DNA from: Pseudomonadota bacterium
GTDB taxonomy: Bacteria; Pseudomonadota; Gammaproteobacteria; Xanthomonadales; Xanthomonadaceae
NCBI GenBank assembly: GCA_018242365.1
Contig: JAFECB010000015.1
Location: forward strand, 62,001 to 126,000
DNA length: 64,000 nucleotides
Reading direction: 5' to 3'
Positions 53,525-62,663 of the stretch are shown one piece after another (position 1 is the stretch's first letter; each line of letters opens with the position of its first letter). The position numbers and the translations under genes are program-made. The notes beneath the pieces were generated by a model. That model saw nothing but the letters and a program-made list of their open reading frames with translations, searched no databases and was not told the DNA's origin.

Positions 53525-54385
53525 TCACGTCCCCGCCGGCAGCCACAGCAGCAACACCACGCCCAGCGCGATGCGGTAGATCGCAAACGGCGTGAAGCGA
53601 TGACTCTGGATGTAGCGCAACAGCCATTTCACCGCCACGAAGGCCGTCACCAGTGCGGCCACGAAGGCGACCCCGAGGGCGGTCCAGTCTTCGTTGCCGA
53701 TCTGGCCATGGCGTGCCAGCGACAACAATTCATAGCCGGTCGCCGCGAACATGGTCGGGATGCCGACCAGGAACGCGAATTCAGTGGCCGCCACCCGGCT
53801 GGTGGTGCCGGCCAGCAAGGCAATGAAGATAGTGGTGGCGCTGCGCGATGTGCCCGGGAACACGCCGGCCACGATCTGCGCCACACCCACCAGCACCGCC
53901 GTGCCCCACGCGATGTCCCGACGCTCACCCAATTTGGCGGCGCGCGCGGCCGCCAGATGCTCGGCCACTACCATCCAGACCGCGCCAATCACCAAGGCCC
54001 AGGCGATCGGACGCACCGCGTCGGGCAGTTCCCAGCCCCGGTTCTTGACCAGCAACCCGCCGACGGCGGTGACCCCGAACGCGACCAGCAACTTGAGTGC
54101 GTAGTCGCGCGCCTGCGCGGGTGACGCCAATCCGGCCGGCGTGCCTGCGGCCAGCGCGGGTGATGCCCCACGACCGAGGAAGGCCAACAGCATCGCCCAC
54201 AAACGCTGACGGTAGATCAGGGTGACCGCGAGGATGGCGCCGGCCTGGATCGCGATGTTGAACAACTCACTGCGGTGGCCCAGCCAGCGTTCGGCGATCA
54301 ACAGGTGGCCGGTGCTGGAAATGGGCAGGAATTCGGTGATGCCTTCGATGATGCCGAGCAAGAGCGCGGCGAGCAGGTCATTCAT
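53525..54385 (-). CDS. uppP: Undecaprenyl-diphosphatase
   Basis: A 286-residue membrane enzyme recycling the undecaprenyl carrier lipid for cell-wall synthesis. Catalytic motifs are GITEFLPISSTGHL near residue 15 and GVFPGTSRSATTI near residue 175, with about eight hydrophobic segments. Overproduction gives bacitracin tolerance in other bacteria. It is divergent from glnA. Confidence 0.96.
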   Translation of the reverse strand: MNDLLAALLLGIIEGITEFLPISSTGHLLIAERWLGHRSELFNIAIQAGAILAVTLIYRQRLWAMLLAFLGRGASPALAAGTPAGLASPAQARDYALKLLVAFGVTAVGGLLVKNRGWELPDAVRPIAWALVIGAVWMVVAEHLAAARAAKLGERRDIAWGTAVLVGVAQIVAGVFPGTSRSATTIFIALLAGTTSRVAATEFAFLVGIPTMFAATGYELLSLARHGQIGNEDWTALGVAFVAALVTAFVAVKWLLRYIQSHRFTPFAIYRIALGVVLLLWLPAGT

Positions 54386-54449
54386 GTGGAGATTCTGGCC
54401 TCAGGAGTGGGATGTCGCAGGATGGCGTGCAGGATAACGGAAGCAGGTG

Positions 54450-54466
54450 CGCACCTGTTTTGTGCA
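54450..54466. promoter_or_regulatory. NtrC-type binding site 1 upstream of glnA
   Basis: CGCAC-N7-GTGCA matches the NtrC pattern TGCAC-N7-GTGCA with one mismatch. It lies about 95 bp upstream of the sigma-54 promoter, a typical enhancer distance. Confidence 0.65.
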
Positions 54467-54480
54467 TTTGTCGCACAAAT

Positions 54481-54497
54481 TGCACAAACGCAGTGCA
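54481..54497. promoter_or_regulatory. NtrC-type binding site 2 upstream of glnA
   Basis: TGCAC-AAACGCA-GTGCA is a perfect match to the NtrC half-sites and spacing. It is 31 bp from site 1, centre to centre, allowing cooperative binding. Confidence 0.78.
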
Positions 54498-54559
54498 TAA
54501 ATTGATTCTACGTAACAACAAGATCATTACGAATCAAAGCGTTACAGCATTCCCACCGT

Positions 54560-54575
54560 TGGCACGATCCCTGCA
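54560..54575 (+). promoter_or_regulatory. Sigma-54 promoter of glnA
   Basis: TGGCACG-ATCC-CTGCA closely fits the sigma-54 consensus TGGCACG-N4-TTGCA, with the invariant GG and GC at correct spacing. It is 74 bp before the glnA ATG. Confidence 0.85.
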
Positions 54576-54648
54576 TTAGCAAGCACGTCGGCCGCATCGT
54601 GCCGTACTGCCAATTCCGTTTTCTTCCCTCCAACCCCAGGTGCCCCGC

Positions 54649-56058
54649 ATGTCCATCGAACACGTAGAAGCCCTCATCAAGACCCACAAGATCGAGTTCA
54701 TCGACTTGCGCTTTGCCGACATGCGCGGGGTCCAGCACCACGTCACCTTCCCGGCGTCCATCGTCGATGCCAGCCTGTTCGAGGACGGGCGCATGTTCGA
54801 CGGCAGCTCGATCAGCGGTTGGCGAGGGATCCAGAACTCGGACATGGTGCTGCTGCCCGATGCCGCCACCGCCTATGTCGATCCGTTCACCGCCGATCCC
54901 ACCCTGGTGCTGAGCTGCGACATCCTCGATCCGACCACCATGCAGGCTTACACCCGCGATCCGCGTGGCGTGGCCCGCCGCGCCGAGGCCTACCTCAAGG
55001 CCAGCGGCATTGCCGACCAGGCCTTCTTCGGCCCCGAGCCCGAGTTCTTCATCTTCGATTCGGTGCGTTTCGCCAACGAGATGGGCCACACCTTCTACCA
55101 GGTCGATTCGGAAGAGGCGCATTGGAATTCCGCACGTGAATATGCCGGCGGCAACAGCGGCTACCGACCGATGGTGAAGGGCGGCTATTTCCCGGTCGCA
55201 CCGCTGGATTCATTGCATGACCTGCGTGCGGAAATGTGCAAGACGCTGGAGGCGGTCGGCATCGAAACCGAAGTGCACCACCACGAAGTGGCCAATGCCG
55301 GCCAGTGCGAGATCGGCACCCGCTTCAACACGCTGGTGAAGAAGGGCGACGACCTGCTGGCGATGAAGTACATCATCAAGAACGTCGCCCACCGCAGCGG
55401 CAAGACCGCCACCTTCATGCCCAAGCCCATCGTCGGCGACAACGGCAGCGGCATGCACGTGCACATGTCGCTGGCCAAGGGCGGCGTCAACCTGTTCTCC
55501 GGTGATGGCTACGGCGGCCTGTCGCAGATGGCGCTGTGGTACATCGGCGGCATCTTCAAGCACGCCCGCGCCATCAACGCCTTCGCCAATTCCACCACCA
55601 ACAGCTACAAGCGCCTGGTGCCGGGCTTCGAGGCGCCGGTGATGCTGGCCTACTCGGCCTCCAATCGTTCGGCCTCCTGCCGCATCCCGTACGTCTCCAA
55701 CCCGAAGGCGCGCCGGATCGAAATCCGCTTCCCGGATCCGATGAACAGCGGCTACCTGACATTCGCTGCGCTGATGATGGCCGGCCTCGACGGCATCAAG
55801 AACCAGATCGATCCGGGCGCACCCAGCGACAAGGACCTGTACGACCTGCCGCCGGAAGAAGAGAAGAACATCCCGACCGTCTGCCACTCGCTGGACCAGG
55901 CGCTGGAAGCCCTCGATGGCGATCGCGAGTTCCTCAAGGCCGGCGGTGTGTTCACCGACGATTTCATCGATGCCTACATCGCGCTGAAGATGAAGGAAGT
56001 GACCGCGTTCCGTGCCGCCACGCATCCGCTGGAATATCAGCTGTATTACACGATCTGA
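54649..56058 (+). CDS. glnA: Glutamine synthetase, type I
   Basis: A 469-residue ammonia-assimilating enzyme. Motifs are [68 protein letters not shown] and the adenylylation-site loop [13 protein letters not shown] [17 protein letters not shown] 54649 (MSIEHVEAL) gives the exact family length. Upstream lie two NtrC sites and a sigma-54 promoter; ntrBC are 2 kb downstream. Confidence 0.98.
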   Translation: MSIEHVEALIKTHKIEFIDLRFADMRGVQHHVTFPASIVDASLFEDGRMFDGSSISGWRGIQNSDMVLLPDAATAYVDPFTADPTLVLSCDILDPTTMQAYTRDPRGVARRAEAYLKASGIADQAFFGPEPEFFIFDSVRFANEMGHTFYQVDSEEAHWNSAREYAGGNSGYRPMVKGGYFPVAPLDSLHDLRAEMCKTLEAVGIETEVHHHEVANAGQCEIGTRFNTLVKKGDDLLAMKYIIKNVAHRSGKTATFMPKPIVGDNGSGMHVHMSLAKGGVNLFSGDGYGGLSQMALWYIGGIFKHARAINAFANSTTNSYKRLVPGFEAPVMLAYSASNRSASCRIPYVSNPKARRIEIRFPDPMNSGYLTFAALMMAGLDGIKNQIDPGAPSDKDLYDLPPEEEKNIPTVCHSLDQALEALDGDREFLKAGGVFTDDFIDAYIALKMKEVTAFRAATHPLEYQLYYTI

Positions 56059-56069
56059 GGGAGAAACGG

Positions 56070-56116
56070 GGTCGGGTTCACTTCCAACGCTTCAGGAAGT
56101 GGTCCCGACCTCTTTT
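56070..56116 (+). terminator. Terminator of glnA, overlapping the end of the GGDEF/EAL gene
   Basis: GGTCGGG/CCCGACC and CACTTCC/GGAAGTG form a two-part stem (56070-56110) with a TT/GT internal loop, followed by TCTTTT. Its right arm lies within the last codons of the convergent gene ending at 56092. Confidence 0.82.
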
Positions 56117-58026
56117 GTTTGCGCGCGCACCAGCGCCACGAAACCATCCAGCGGCAATGCCTGCGACCACAGGTAGCCTTGCCCACCTTCGCAGCCGAGG
56201 CTGCGAAGGCGCTGCAGGGCGGCCTCATTCTCGACGCCTTCGGCAATCACCGACAGATTCAGGCAATGCGCCATCTCGACGATGGCGCGCACCAGCGCTT
56301 CATCGCTGGCATCGACGCAGATCTTGTCGACGAACGAACGGTCGATCTTCAAGCGATGCACGGCCAGCCGGCGCAGGTAGCCGAGGTTGGAATAGCCGGT
56401 GCCGAAATCGTCGATGGCGATGCGCACGCCATGACGTCGCAGGCGCTGCAGCAGCTCGACCAGGTCGCGGGTGTCGAGGACCAGCGAGGATTCGGTCAAT
56501 TCCAGTTCCAGTAATGCCCCTGGCAATCCGGTGGCAGCGAGGGTGTCGGCGACCACCACGTCGAAATCATCGCGGCGCAGTTGCAAGGGCGAGACATTGA
56601 CCGCCACCATCAACTCGCCCAGGCCAAGCGCGCGCCACGCCTGCGCATCACGGCAGGCCTGCTGCAGTACCCAGTCACCGATTTCATGGATCAGGCCGCA
56701 GCGCTCGGCGACCGGGATGAACACCGCCGGCGGAATGTATCCGCGCTCCGGATGCAGCCAGCGCAGCAAGGCCTCGGCGCCGAGGATGCGGCCATCCGCA
56801 AGGTCGATTTGCGGCTGGTAATGCACGCGCAACTCACCATTGCCGAGTGCGGTACGCAGGCCGGATGCGAGGTGCAGCTGCTCGGCCACGGCATCGTTCA
56901 TGTGCGCGTTGAAGAAGCGGAAGGTGTTGCGACCGGAGTCCTTGGCCTCGTACATCGCGAGGTCGGCGTTCTTGAGCAGGACATCGACGTCCTCGCCATC
57001 ACGCGGGCTCACCGTGATGCCCATCGATGCGGTCACCAGCACGTCCATGCCGTTGACGCTGAAGGCCTCGCGGAAGACCCGATTGATCTTGGCGATCACG
57101 GTCGCGATTGCGTGCTCGCTCTTCAGGTTGCCGAGCAGGATCACGAACTCGTCACCGGAGATGCGCGCAACGGTATCGGTGTCACGCAGGGAGGCGCGCA
57201 GCTTCACCGCCACCTGCAGCAGCAGGGCATCGCCGGCGGCATGCCCCAGTGAATCATTGACGGTCTTGAAATTGTCGATATCGAGGAAGATCACCGCGAC
57301 GAATCGGTCGCTGTCGACACCCTGGACCAGCAATTGCTCGAGCCGGTCACGCGCCAGCAGGCGATTGGGCAAGCCGGTAAGGGCATCGCTCTGCACCAGC
57401 CGCTCGTTCTCCTGCTGCGACTGCTGCAGTGCCAATTTCTCCCCTTCCAGCTGGCCGATGGCCTGGCGCAGGTCATCGGAAATCATCTGCACCAGCATCC
57501 AGGTGACCAGCAGGATCAAGCCCATTTCAGCCAGACGGACCCAGAGTGGCGAATCCGGGATGCTGGGCAGCAGCGCAGCCTGATCGAGCAAGAACATCGC
57601 CATCAGCGAGGCCAGCAGGACCGCCACCAGCATCCGTGTCAACCGCCTTGCACCCAGCATTGCGGCCAGCACTACCAAGGTGGGATAGGCCATCGGCGCT
57701 TCGTCGTACAAGCCCTGACCGGCGAACATCAGCGCCATCAGGCCCAGCGCCAGCGACACCACCATCAGCTGGATCGCCTGGGTCGACTGGCCGCGTGCAT
57801 TGCGCCAGAGCGCCAGCCCCAGCAAGACCACGACGCCGAAGTCGAACACGGCCGAGACCCAGCGCTCGCGGAACAGGTTGAGCACGGTGAGCGCGGCGAA
57901 GACGCCCAGCACCACCCACGCGACCTGGCGCACGCGTACTGCATCGAGCGGCAAAGGCCGCCACGCAGTTCCCCCAACAGCCGGCATTGGATCCGGTCGT
58001 GCCATGTGTCCCGCGTGGGTGCGCAC
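56092..58026 (-). CDS. GGDEF/EAL bifunctional c-di-GMP signalling protein
   Basis: A 644-residue membrane protein. Six hydrophobic segments fill about residues 30-180, followed by a coiled linker. The GGDEF domain has SGDEF in place of GGDEF and an intact RxxD inhibitory site (RDTD) five residues earlier. The EAL domain is complete: GAEALLRW, NVSPLQLRRDDF, LELELTESSLVL, DDFGTGYSNLGYL, KIDRSFV and IAEGVEN, so phosphodiesterase activity is expected. Starts at 58026, 58005 or 57987 are possible. It lies between glnA and ntrB on the opposite strand. Confidence 0.93.
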   Translation of the reverse strand: MRTHAGHMARPDPMPAVGGTAWRPLPLDAVRVRQVAWVVLGVFAALTVLNLFRERWVSAVFDFGVVVLLGLALWRNARGQSTQAIQLMVVSLALGLMALMFAGQGLYDEAPMAYPTLVVLAAMLGARRLTRMLVAVLLASLMAMFLLDQAALLPSIPDSPLWVRLAEMGLILLVTWMLVQMISDDLRQAIGQLEGEKLALQQSQQENERLVQSDALTGLPNRLLARDRLEQLLVQGVDSDRFVAVIFLDIDNFKTVNDSLGHAAGDALLLQVAVKLRASLRDTDTVARISGDEFVILLGNLKSEHAIATVIAKINRVFREAFSVNGMDVLVTASMGITVSPRDGEDVDVLLKNADLAMYEAKDSGRNTFRFFNAHMNDAVAEQLHLASGLRTALGNGELRVHYQPQIDLADGRILGAEALLRWLHPERGYIPPAVFIPVAERCGLIHEIGDWVLQQACRDAQAWRALGLGELMVAVNVSPLQLRRDDFDVVVADTLAATGLPGALLELELTESSLVLDTRDLVELLQRLRRHGVRIAIDDFGTGYSNLGYLRRLAVHRLKIDRSFVDKICVDASDEALVRAIVEMAHCLNLSVIAEGVENEAALQRLRSLGCEGGQGYLWSQALPLDGFVALVRAQTKEVGTTS

Positions 58027-58142
58027 GTCTGCCGTGCAGGGTGGAGCCTACCATTCATTTTCGACTTGTCACGCTGCGCCGTTGGAATAGGCTTATTCAT
58101 CAAGACTTTGCGCGGCGCAGCATTTGCACTAAATTTGTGCGA

Positions 58143-59177
58143 ATGATTGCCCCGGTTGCCGACGAAGCGCTTTTCGACGCACTGACCACGCCGCTGCTGC
58201 GGCTGGATGCGGAAGGGCGGGTGGTGTTCGCCAATGCCGCCTGCGCGCGCTGGCTCGGGGTCAGTCGAAGACGGTTGCCCGGCATGCATGCGGGGGCGCT
58301 GCAACGCGATGGCGAGCAGCTGGCAGCATTGCTGGCGTCCGCACCCGAGGCGCCGGTGCGGCTGCGCGCCATCGGCATGGCGATTCCGGGCAGCGAGGAC
58401 ATCCACTTCGCCGACCTCTGGCTGACGCCGCATGACGACGGTGCCTGGCTGGAGATCCACCCGGTCGACGAATTCCCCGGCACTGATCCGGCGCAATTGC
58501 TGCCTTCCGCACTGGCGGCCTCGCTGAAGGGACTGGCCCACGAATTGCGCAATCCGCTCGCCGGGATCAAGGGTGCGGCGCAACTGCTGGCGCGCCGGGT
58601 CGGTTCCGACGAGCGCGAACTCACCGGCATCATCGAAAGCGAAGCGCAGCGACTGGCTGTGCTGGTCGAACGCCTGCTCACGCCGGCACCGCCGGAAGCG
58701 CGCCTGCCGATCAATGTGCATGCGGTGCTGGAACGGGTGGTGCGATTGGCCGAAAGTGACGCCGGTTGGGCGGTGCGCCTGCAGCGTGATTACGACCCCT
58801 CGCTGCCGGAGCTGATCGGCGATCCCGATGCGCTCACCCAGTCGGTCTGGAATCTGGTCCGCAACGCCATCGAGGCCGGCGCCGGCAGCGTCACCCTGCG
58901 TACCCGCGCCGAACATGGCGTGCGGATCGGCGACGTGTTGCAGCCGCTTGCATTGCGACTGGACATCATCGATGACGGTCGCGGGGTGCCGCCGGAGCTG
59001 GCCGAGCACCTGCTGTTGCCCCTGGTCAGTGGTCGCGCCGATGGCACCGGGCTCGGGCTGGCGCAGGCCCAGCAAGTGGCGCGCGCGCATCGTGGCGTGC
59101 TGGTGTGGCGCTCGCGGCCCGGCCACACCGTGTTCACCCTGCTGCTGCCGCTGACGGCGGAGGACGCAGATGGCTGA
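58143..59177 (+). CDS. glnL: Nitrogen regulation sensor kinase NtrB
   Basis: A 344-residue soluble histidine kinase. A PAS-like N-terminal domain (TTPLLRLDAEGRVVFANAAC) precedes the H-box GLAHELRNPLAGIKGAAQLL, the N-box SVWNLVRNAIEAGA and G-box DDGRGVPPELAEHL. This PAS-H-box arrangement without membrane segments is the NtrB signature. It would phosphorylate NtrC when nitrogen is low, under PII control. Its last codons overlap the ntrC start by 8 bp. The ATG at 58143 fits the family. Confidence 0.96.
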   Translation: MIAPVADEALFDALTTPLLRLDAEGRVVFANAACARWLGVSRRRLPGMHAGALQRDGEQLAALLASAPEAPVRLRAIGMAIPGSEDIHFADLWLTPHDDGAWLEIHPVDEFPGTDPAQLLPSALAASLKGLAHELRNPLAGIKGAAQLLARRVGSDERELTGIIESEAQRLAVLVERLLTPAPPEARLPINVHAVLERVVRLAESDAGWAVRLQRDYDPSLPELIGDPDALTQSVWNLVRNAIEAGAGSVTLRTRAEHGVRIGDVLQPLALRLDIIDDGRGVPPELAEHLLLPLVSGRADGTGLGLAQAQQVARAHRGVLVWRSRPGHTVFTLLLPLTAEDADG

Positions 59178-60585
59178 GCCAGCCAAACTTTGGGTGGTCG
59201 ATGATGATCGTTCGATCCGGTTCGTGCTCTCCACCGCATTGACCGAAGCCGGCTACGCCGTCTCCACGTTCGCCAGTGCCGATGAGGCACTGCTCGCACT
59301 GGACGCCGGCCAACGTCCGGCGCTGGTGCTGGCCGACGTGCGCATGCCCGGCACCGACGGACTGGGCCTGCTCGAGCGACTCAAGGCACAGTTGCCGAAG
59401 CTGCCGGTGATCGTGATGTCGGCGCACACCGACATCGCCAGCACTGCAGGCGCGTTCCGGGGCGGTGCGCAGGAGTTCCTGTCCAAGCCGTTCGATCTGG
59501 ATGCAGCGGTCGACCTGGTGCGTCGTTGTCTGCCAGAGCTCGAAGCCACGCCGGAGACGCTGGCTGCACTCGATGTGCGCTTGGCTCCCTCCACGGACTT
59601 GATCGGCCAGGCCCCGGCAATGCGGGCGCTGTTCCGTGCGATCGGCCGCTTCGCGCAGGTGCCGCTGTCGGTGTTGATCACCGGCGAGACCGGCACCGGC
59701 AAGGAGTTGGTCGCACATGCGCTGCATCGAGAATCGCCGCGTGCCGGCAAGCCCTTCATCGCGCTGAACACCGCCGCCATTCCGGCCGAACTGCTGGAAT
59801 CCGAACTGTTCGGCCATGAAGCGGGCGCCTTCACCGGCGCACAGCGTCGCCAGATCGGTCGCTTCGAGCAGGCCAATGGTGGCAGCCTGTTCCTCGATGA
59901 AATCGGCGACATGCCGGCAGCGCTGCAGACCCGATTGCTGCGCGTGCTGGCCGAAGGCGAGTTCTTCCGCGTCGGCGGACGCGAGTTGATCCGCGTCGAC
60001 GTGCGGGTGATCGCCGCCACCCATCAACCGCTGGAAGCCTTGGTCGAACAAGGCCGTTTCCGCGCCGACCTGCTGCATCGTCTCGACGTGGTGCGCCTGC
60101 ACCTGCCGCCGCTGCGGCAGCGAAGTGAGGACATCCCGCTACTGGCGGCGCGCTTCCTCGCCCACGCGGCCAGCAAGCTGCACCTGCCGACGCGCAAACT
60201 CTCGCCGGCGGCGCTCGAACGCCTGAGCGAGCACGCCTGGCCCGGCAATGTGCGTGAACTGGAGAACCTGTGCTGGCGGCTGGCCGCGCTGACGCCGGGC
60301 GAGACGATTGCCGCCAGTGACCTGGATCAGCTCCATGCCAGGACCAATGCAAATCCGGCAGGCCAGGGCCTGGACTGGACATCGGCGCTGGCCGATTGGA
60401 CCCGCCAGCAACTTATCACCGGCACCGCTGACCTGCACGCGCTGGCGCGCGAGCGACTCGATCTGGCCATGCTCGACGTGGCCCTGTCCCTGCGCGACGG
60501 CCGCCGTGGCGAAGCCGCCGAGGCGCTGGGCATGAGCCGCAATACCGTGACGCGCAAGCTGGGTTCGTCGCGCAAGCGACACTGA
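59170..60585 (+). CDS. glnG: Nitrogen regulation response regulator NtrC
   Basis: A 471-residue sigma-54 activator. The receiver has VVDDDRS, the phosphoacceptor in VLADVRMPGTDGLG and FLSKPFD. The AAA+ domain has Walker A GETGTGKELVAHALH, the sigma-54-contacting ESELFGHEAGAFTGA (GAFTGA loop) and GGSLFLDEIGDMP. The C-terminal Fis-type helix-turn-helix is EAAEALGMSRNTVTRKL. The two NtrC sites before glnA are the obvious local target. Confidence 0.97.
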   Translation: MAEPAKLWVVDDDRSIRFVLSTALTEAGYAVSTFASADEALLALDAGQRPALVLADVRMPGTDGLGLLERLKAQLPKLPVIVMSAHTDIASTAGAFRGGAQEFLSKPFDLDAAVDLVRRCLPELEATPETLAALDVRLAPSTDLIGQAPAMRALFRAIGRFAQVPLSVLITGETGTGKELVAHALHRESPRAGKPFIALNTAAIPAELLESELFGHEAGAFTGAQRRQIGRFEQANGGSLFLDEIGDMPAALQTRLLRVLAEGEFFRVGGRELIRVDVRVIAATHQPLEALVEQGRFRADLLHRLDVVRLHLPPLRQRSEDIPLLAARFLAHAASKLHLPTRKLSPAALERLSEHAWPGNVRELENLCWRLAALTPGETIAASDLDQLHARTNANPAGQGLDWTSALADWTRQQLITGTADLHALARERLDLAMLDVALSLRDGRRGEAAEALGMSRNTVTRKLGSSRKRH

Positions 60586-60618
60586 GGAGCTGCCTCCACT
60601 TCGGTCGATAGGTCGTTC

Positions 60619-60692
60619 TTCGCGCCCCTGCGGTGCGCTCCCACAAGAGGCGGCGCAGTGATTTCGCGTGGGAGCGCACCGCAGGGGCGCGA
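60619..60692. repeat. REP-like palindrome pair, copy 4
   Basis: CGCGCCCCTGCGGTGCGCTC then CCAC faces GTGGGAGCGCACCGCAGGGG then CGCGA. It is the closest to a perfect large inverted repeat of the four copies, and lies between ntrC and sodC. Confidence 0.87.
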
Positions 60693-60772
60693 CAGGCATG
60701 ATCGGAGCAGCCTTGTCGGCAAAAGCCGGTCACAGGCATAGTGCAGACACACACACGCCCACGGAGAGTCCC

Positions 60773-61342
60773 ATGCCGCATGCGTTGAAACTCAGGATCG
60801 CGCTTCCCGTCATCCTCGCCGTCGGCTTGTCCGCCTGCGCCAGCGCACCCGCCCCGCGTCCGCAGACGAACACGCCGACGCCGGTTGCGCGCCATGCCAT
60901 CGCCAATCTTGCCGCGGCCTCGGCGACCCTGGTCAGCGGCCGGCTCATGCTCGACAGTGGTGCCAGGGGCGTGCACATCCACGGCGACATCGGCGGGCTC
61001 CAGCCCGGCAGCAGCCACGGCTTCCACATCCACGAAACCGGTGATTGCAGCGCAGTCGACGCCAGCAGCGCCGGAGGGCATTTCAACCCGAACCACGCCC
61101 CGCACGGACGCAGCGGCCACGGCGCGCACCACCTCGGCGACATCGACAACCTCGTCGCCGACGCCAACGGCGTGGCCCATGTCGATGCTTGGGTAATGGG
61201 CGTCGGTCTGGGTGATGGCTCGCCGCATGACATCCTCGGCCGCGCCGTGATCGTCCATGCCGCCGTCGACGACTACAGCAGCCAGCCATCGGGCAATGCC
61301 GGTGCACGGGTGGCCTGCGGGGTGATCTGGATGCTGCCGTGA
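60773..61342 (+). CDS. sodC: Lipoprotein Cu/Zn superoxide dismutase
   Basis: A 189-residue protein with a lipobox (VGLSAC) near residue 22, so anchored in the envelope. Metal ligands are intact: GVHIHGDIG region, HGFHIHETGDCS, GGHFNPNHAPHG and GAHHLGDIDNLV; the disulfide cysteines are in GDCS and RVACGVIWMLP. It would detoxify periplasmic superoxide. ATG 60773 gives a normal signal. Three small lipoprotein genes follow on the same strand. Confidence 0.95.
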   Translation: MPHALKLRIALPVILAVGLSACASAPAPRPQTNTPTPVARHAIANLAAASATLVSGRLMLDSGARGVHIHGDIGGLQPGSSHGFHIHETGDCSAVDASSAGGHFNPNHAPHGRSGHGAHHLGDIDNLVADANGVAHVDAWVMGVGLGDGSPHDILGRAVIVHAAVDDYSSQPSGNAGARVACGVIWMLP

Positions 61343-61416
61343 TGGGTTATCGGGCGCATGTCCGGTTCCGGCGGGAATTTCCGCTACTCATTCCAAACCT
61401 CAAACGGACCGCTGCC

Positions 61417-62025
61417 ATGCCCATCCCGATGCGCGCCTGCGTGCCCCTGACGCTGTTGCTGCTCGCGGCCTGTTCCAAGCCCGCGCCGCAGACCACGGCA
61501 CCGCCTGCCTCGACGCCCGCGCCAACGGCTGCCACGGCGAGCGCAGCGGCCCCGGCCGCCGGATCGGCCACCATCATCGATACCGAGCCCGAAGAAAAAT
61601 GCACCAACGAGCCGCGCACGGATCCCGATGACAAGCGCCCGCGCTGCGGCGGGATGGGCGCGCCTCAAGCCAGCACGGCCAATCACTCGTATCGCATCGA
61701 TTCCGTGGAATGCCCGGGCGGCAGCCGCGAAAGCATTCAGGCATGCGACGTAAGCAAACCGTTCACTTCCACGGTTTGCGGTGGCATGGCGACCATCACA
61801 CATACGCCGACCGATGATCGCAGTGGAACATGGACATTCAAGTTCCAAGGGGCCGGTGGCTACGCCGACAGCAGCGGCACTTACACACTGACCGGTTCGG
61901 AAGAGTCGATGACGGAGCATGACGTCAGCAACAAGATTTGCGTGCATGCGGCTGGGAGAACCATCTGCACTGCACCAAGACCCGGCACGGCCACTTGGAC
62001 TCGCATCGCCGCCTGCACGAATTGA
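61417..62025 (+). CDS. Lipoprotein of a tandem paralogue set, member 1
   Basis: A 202-residue lipoprotein: lipobox LLLLAAC near residue 19, an Ala/Pro/Thr spacer of about 40 residues, then EEKCTNEPRTDPDDKRPRC followed by GGM (residues 59-80), and a beta-rich C-terminal domain ending TWTRIAACTN. The domain has four further cysteines (ECPGG, ACDVS, VCGG, KICVH) that probably pair. It is the first of three neighbouring paralogues. No known family recognised. An ATG at 61429 would shorten the signal. Confidence 0.78.
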   Translation: MPIPMRACVPLTLLLLAACSKPAPQTTAPPASTPAPTAATASAAAPAAGSATIIDTEPEEKCTNEPRTDPDDKRPRCGGMGAPQASTANHSYRIDSVECPGGSRESIQACDVSKPFTSTVCGGMATITHTPTDDRSGTWTFKFQGAGGYADSSGTYTLTGSEESMTEHDVSNKICVHAAGRTICTAPRPGTATWTRIAACTN

Positions 62026-62051
62026 ACGCCGCCAGCACCCGGAACGATGCA

Positions 62052-62663
62052 ATGACCAGAATCCATTTCCAGCGTTCTTGTTCGATCGCGCTTGTCCTGC
62101 TGTTGTCCGCCTGCGCACCCAAGTCCGAATCGGGTAATCCAACGCCAACAACTTCGCCTGCGGCTGCAGCCACGCCCGCCGCCGCGGCGACGGGCAAAGC
62201 CACCACTCCACCCGAAGAAAAATGCACCAACGAACCGCCCACGGATGAAAACGACAAACGCCCACGTTGTGGCGGGATGAGTGGTGCCACGGCGCCTGCA
62301 ACGCGCGCCTACAGCATCGACGTTGCCGGGATGGGCACGACCACCTCGGGCGCCGATTGCGTGGCCAGGCCATACGACGCCTGCGACATCGACAAACCCT
62401 TCAGTACCGAATTCTGCGGCCTCACGCTCACCCACACGCCCACCAGTCGCACCGGCGGCACGTTCGAGGTACAGCTCACGGCCGCCGGCGTTGACTACAG
62501 GCAATCAGGCACCTACACCCTGAGCGGTCCCGAGAACAGGCTGACGGCGACCTATGCCACCGCCGAGATGTGCGCGCATACGGGAGGCCAGGCGCTCTGC
62601 GTGCCGCAGCCGGCCCGCACCACCACCTGGACCAGGATCAGCGATTGCAAGGCGACGCCATGA
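62052..62663 (+). CDS. Lipoprotein of a tandem paralogue set, member 2
   Basis: A 203-residue lipoprotein: lipobox LLLSAC at residue 21, Ala/Pro/Thr spacer, EEKCTNEPPTDENDKRPRC then GGM (residues 56-77), and a C-terminal domain closely like member 1: ACDIDKPFSTEFCG, LTHTPTSRTGGTF, SGTYTLSGPENR, TTTWTRISDC. It lies 26 bp after member 1 and overlaps member 3 by 4 bp (ATGA). Function unknown. Confidence 0.8.
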   Translation: MTRIHFQRSCSIALVLLLSACAPKSESGNPTPTTSPAAAATPAAAATGKATTPPEEKCTNEPPTDENDKRPRCGGMSGATAPATRAYSIDVAGMGTTTSGADCVARPYDACDIDKPFSTEFCGLTLTHTPTSRTGGTFEVQLTAAGVDYRQSGTYTLSGPENRLTATYATAEMCAHTGGQALCVPQPARTTTWTRISDCKATP

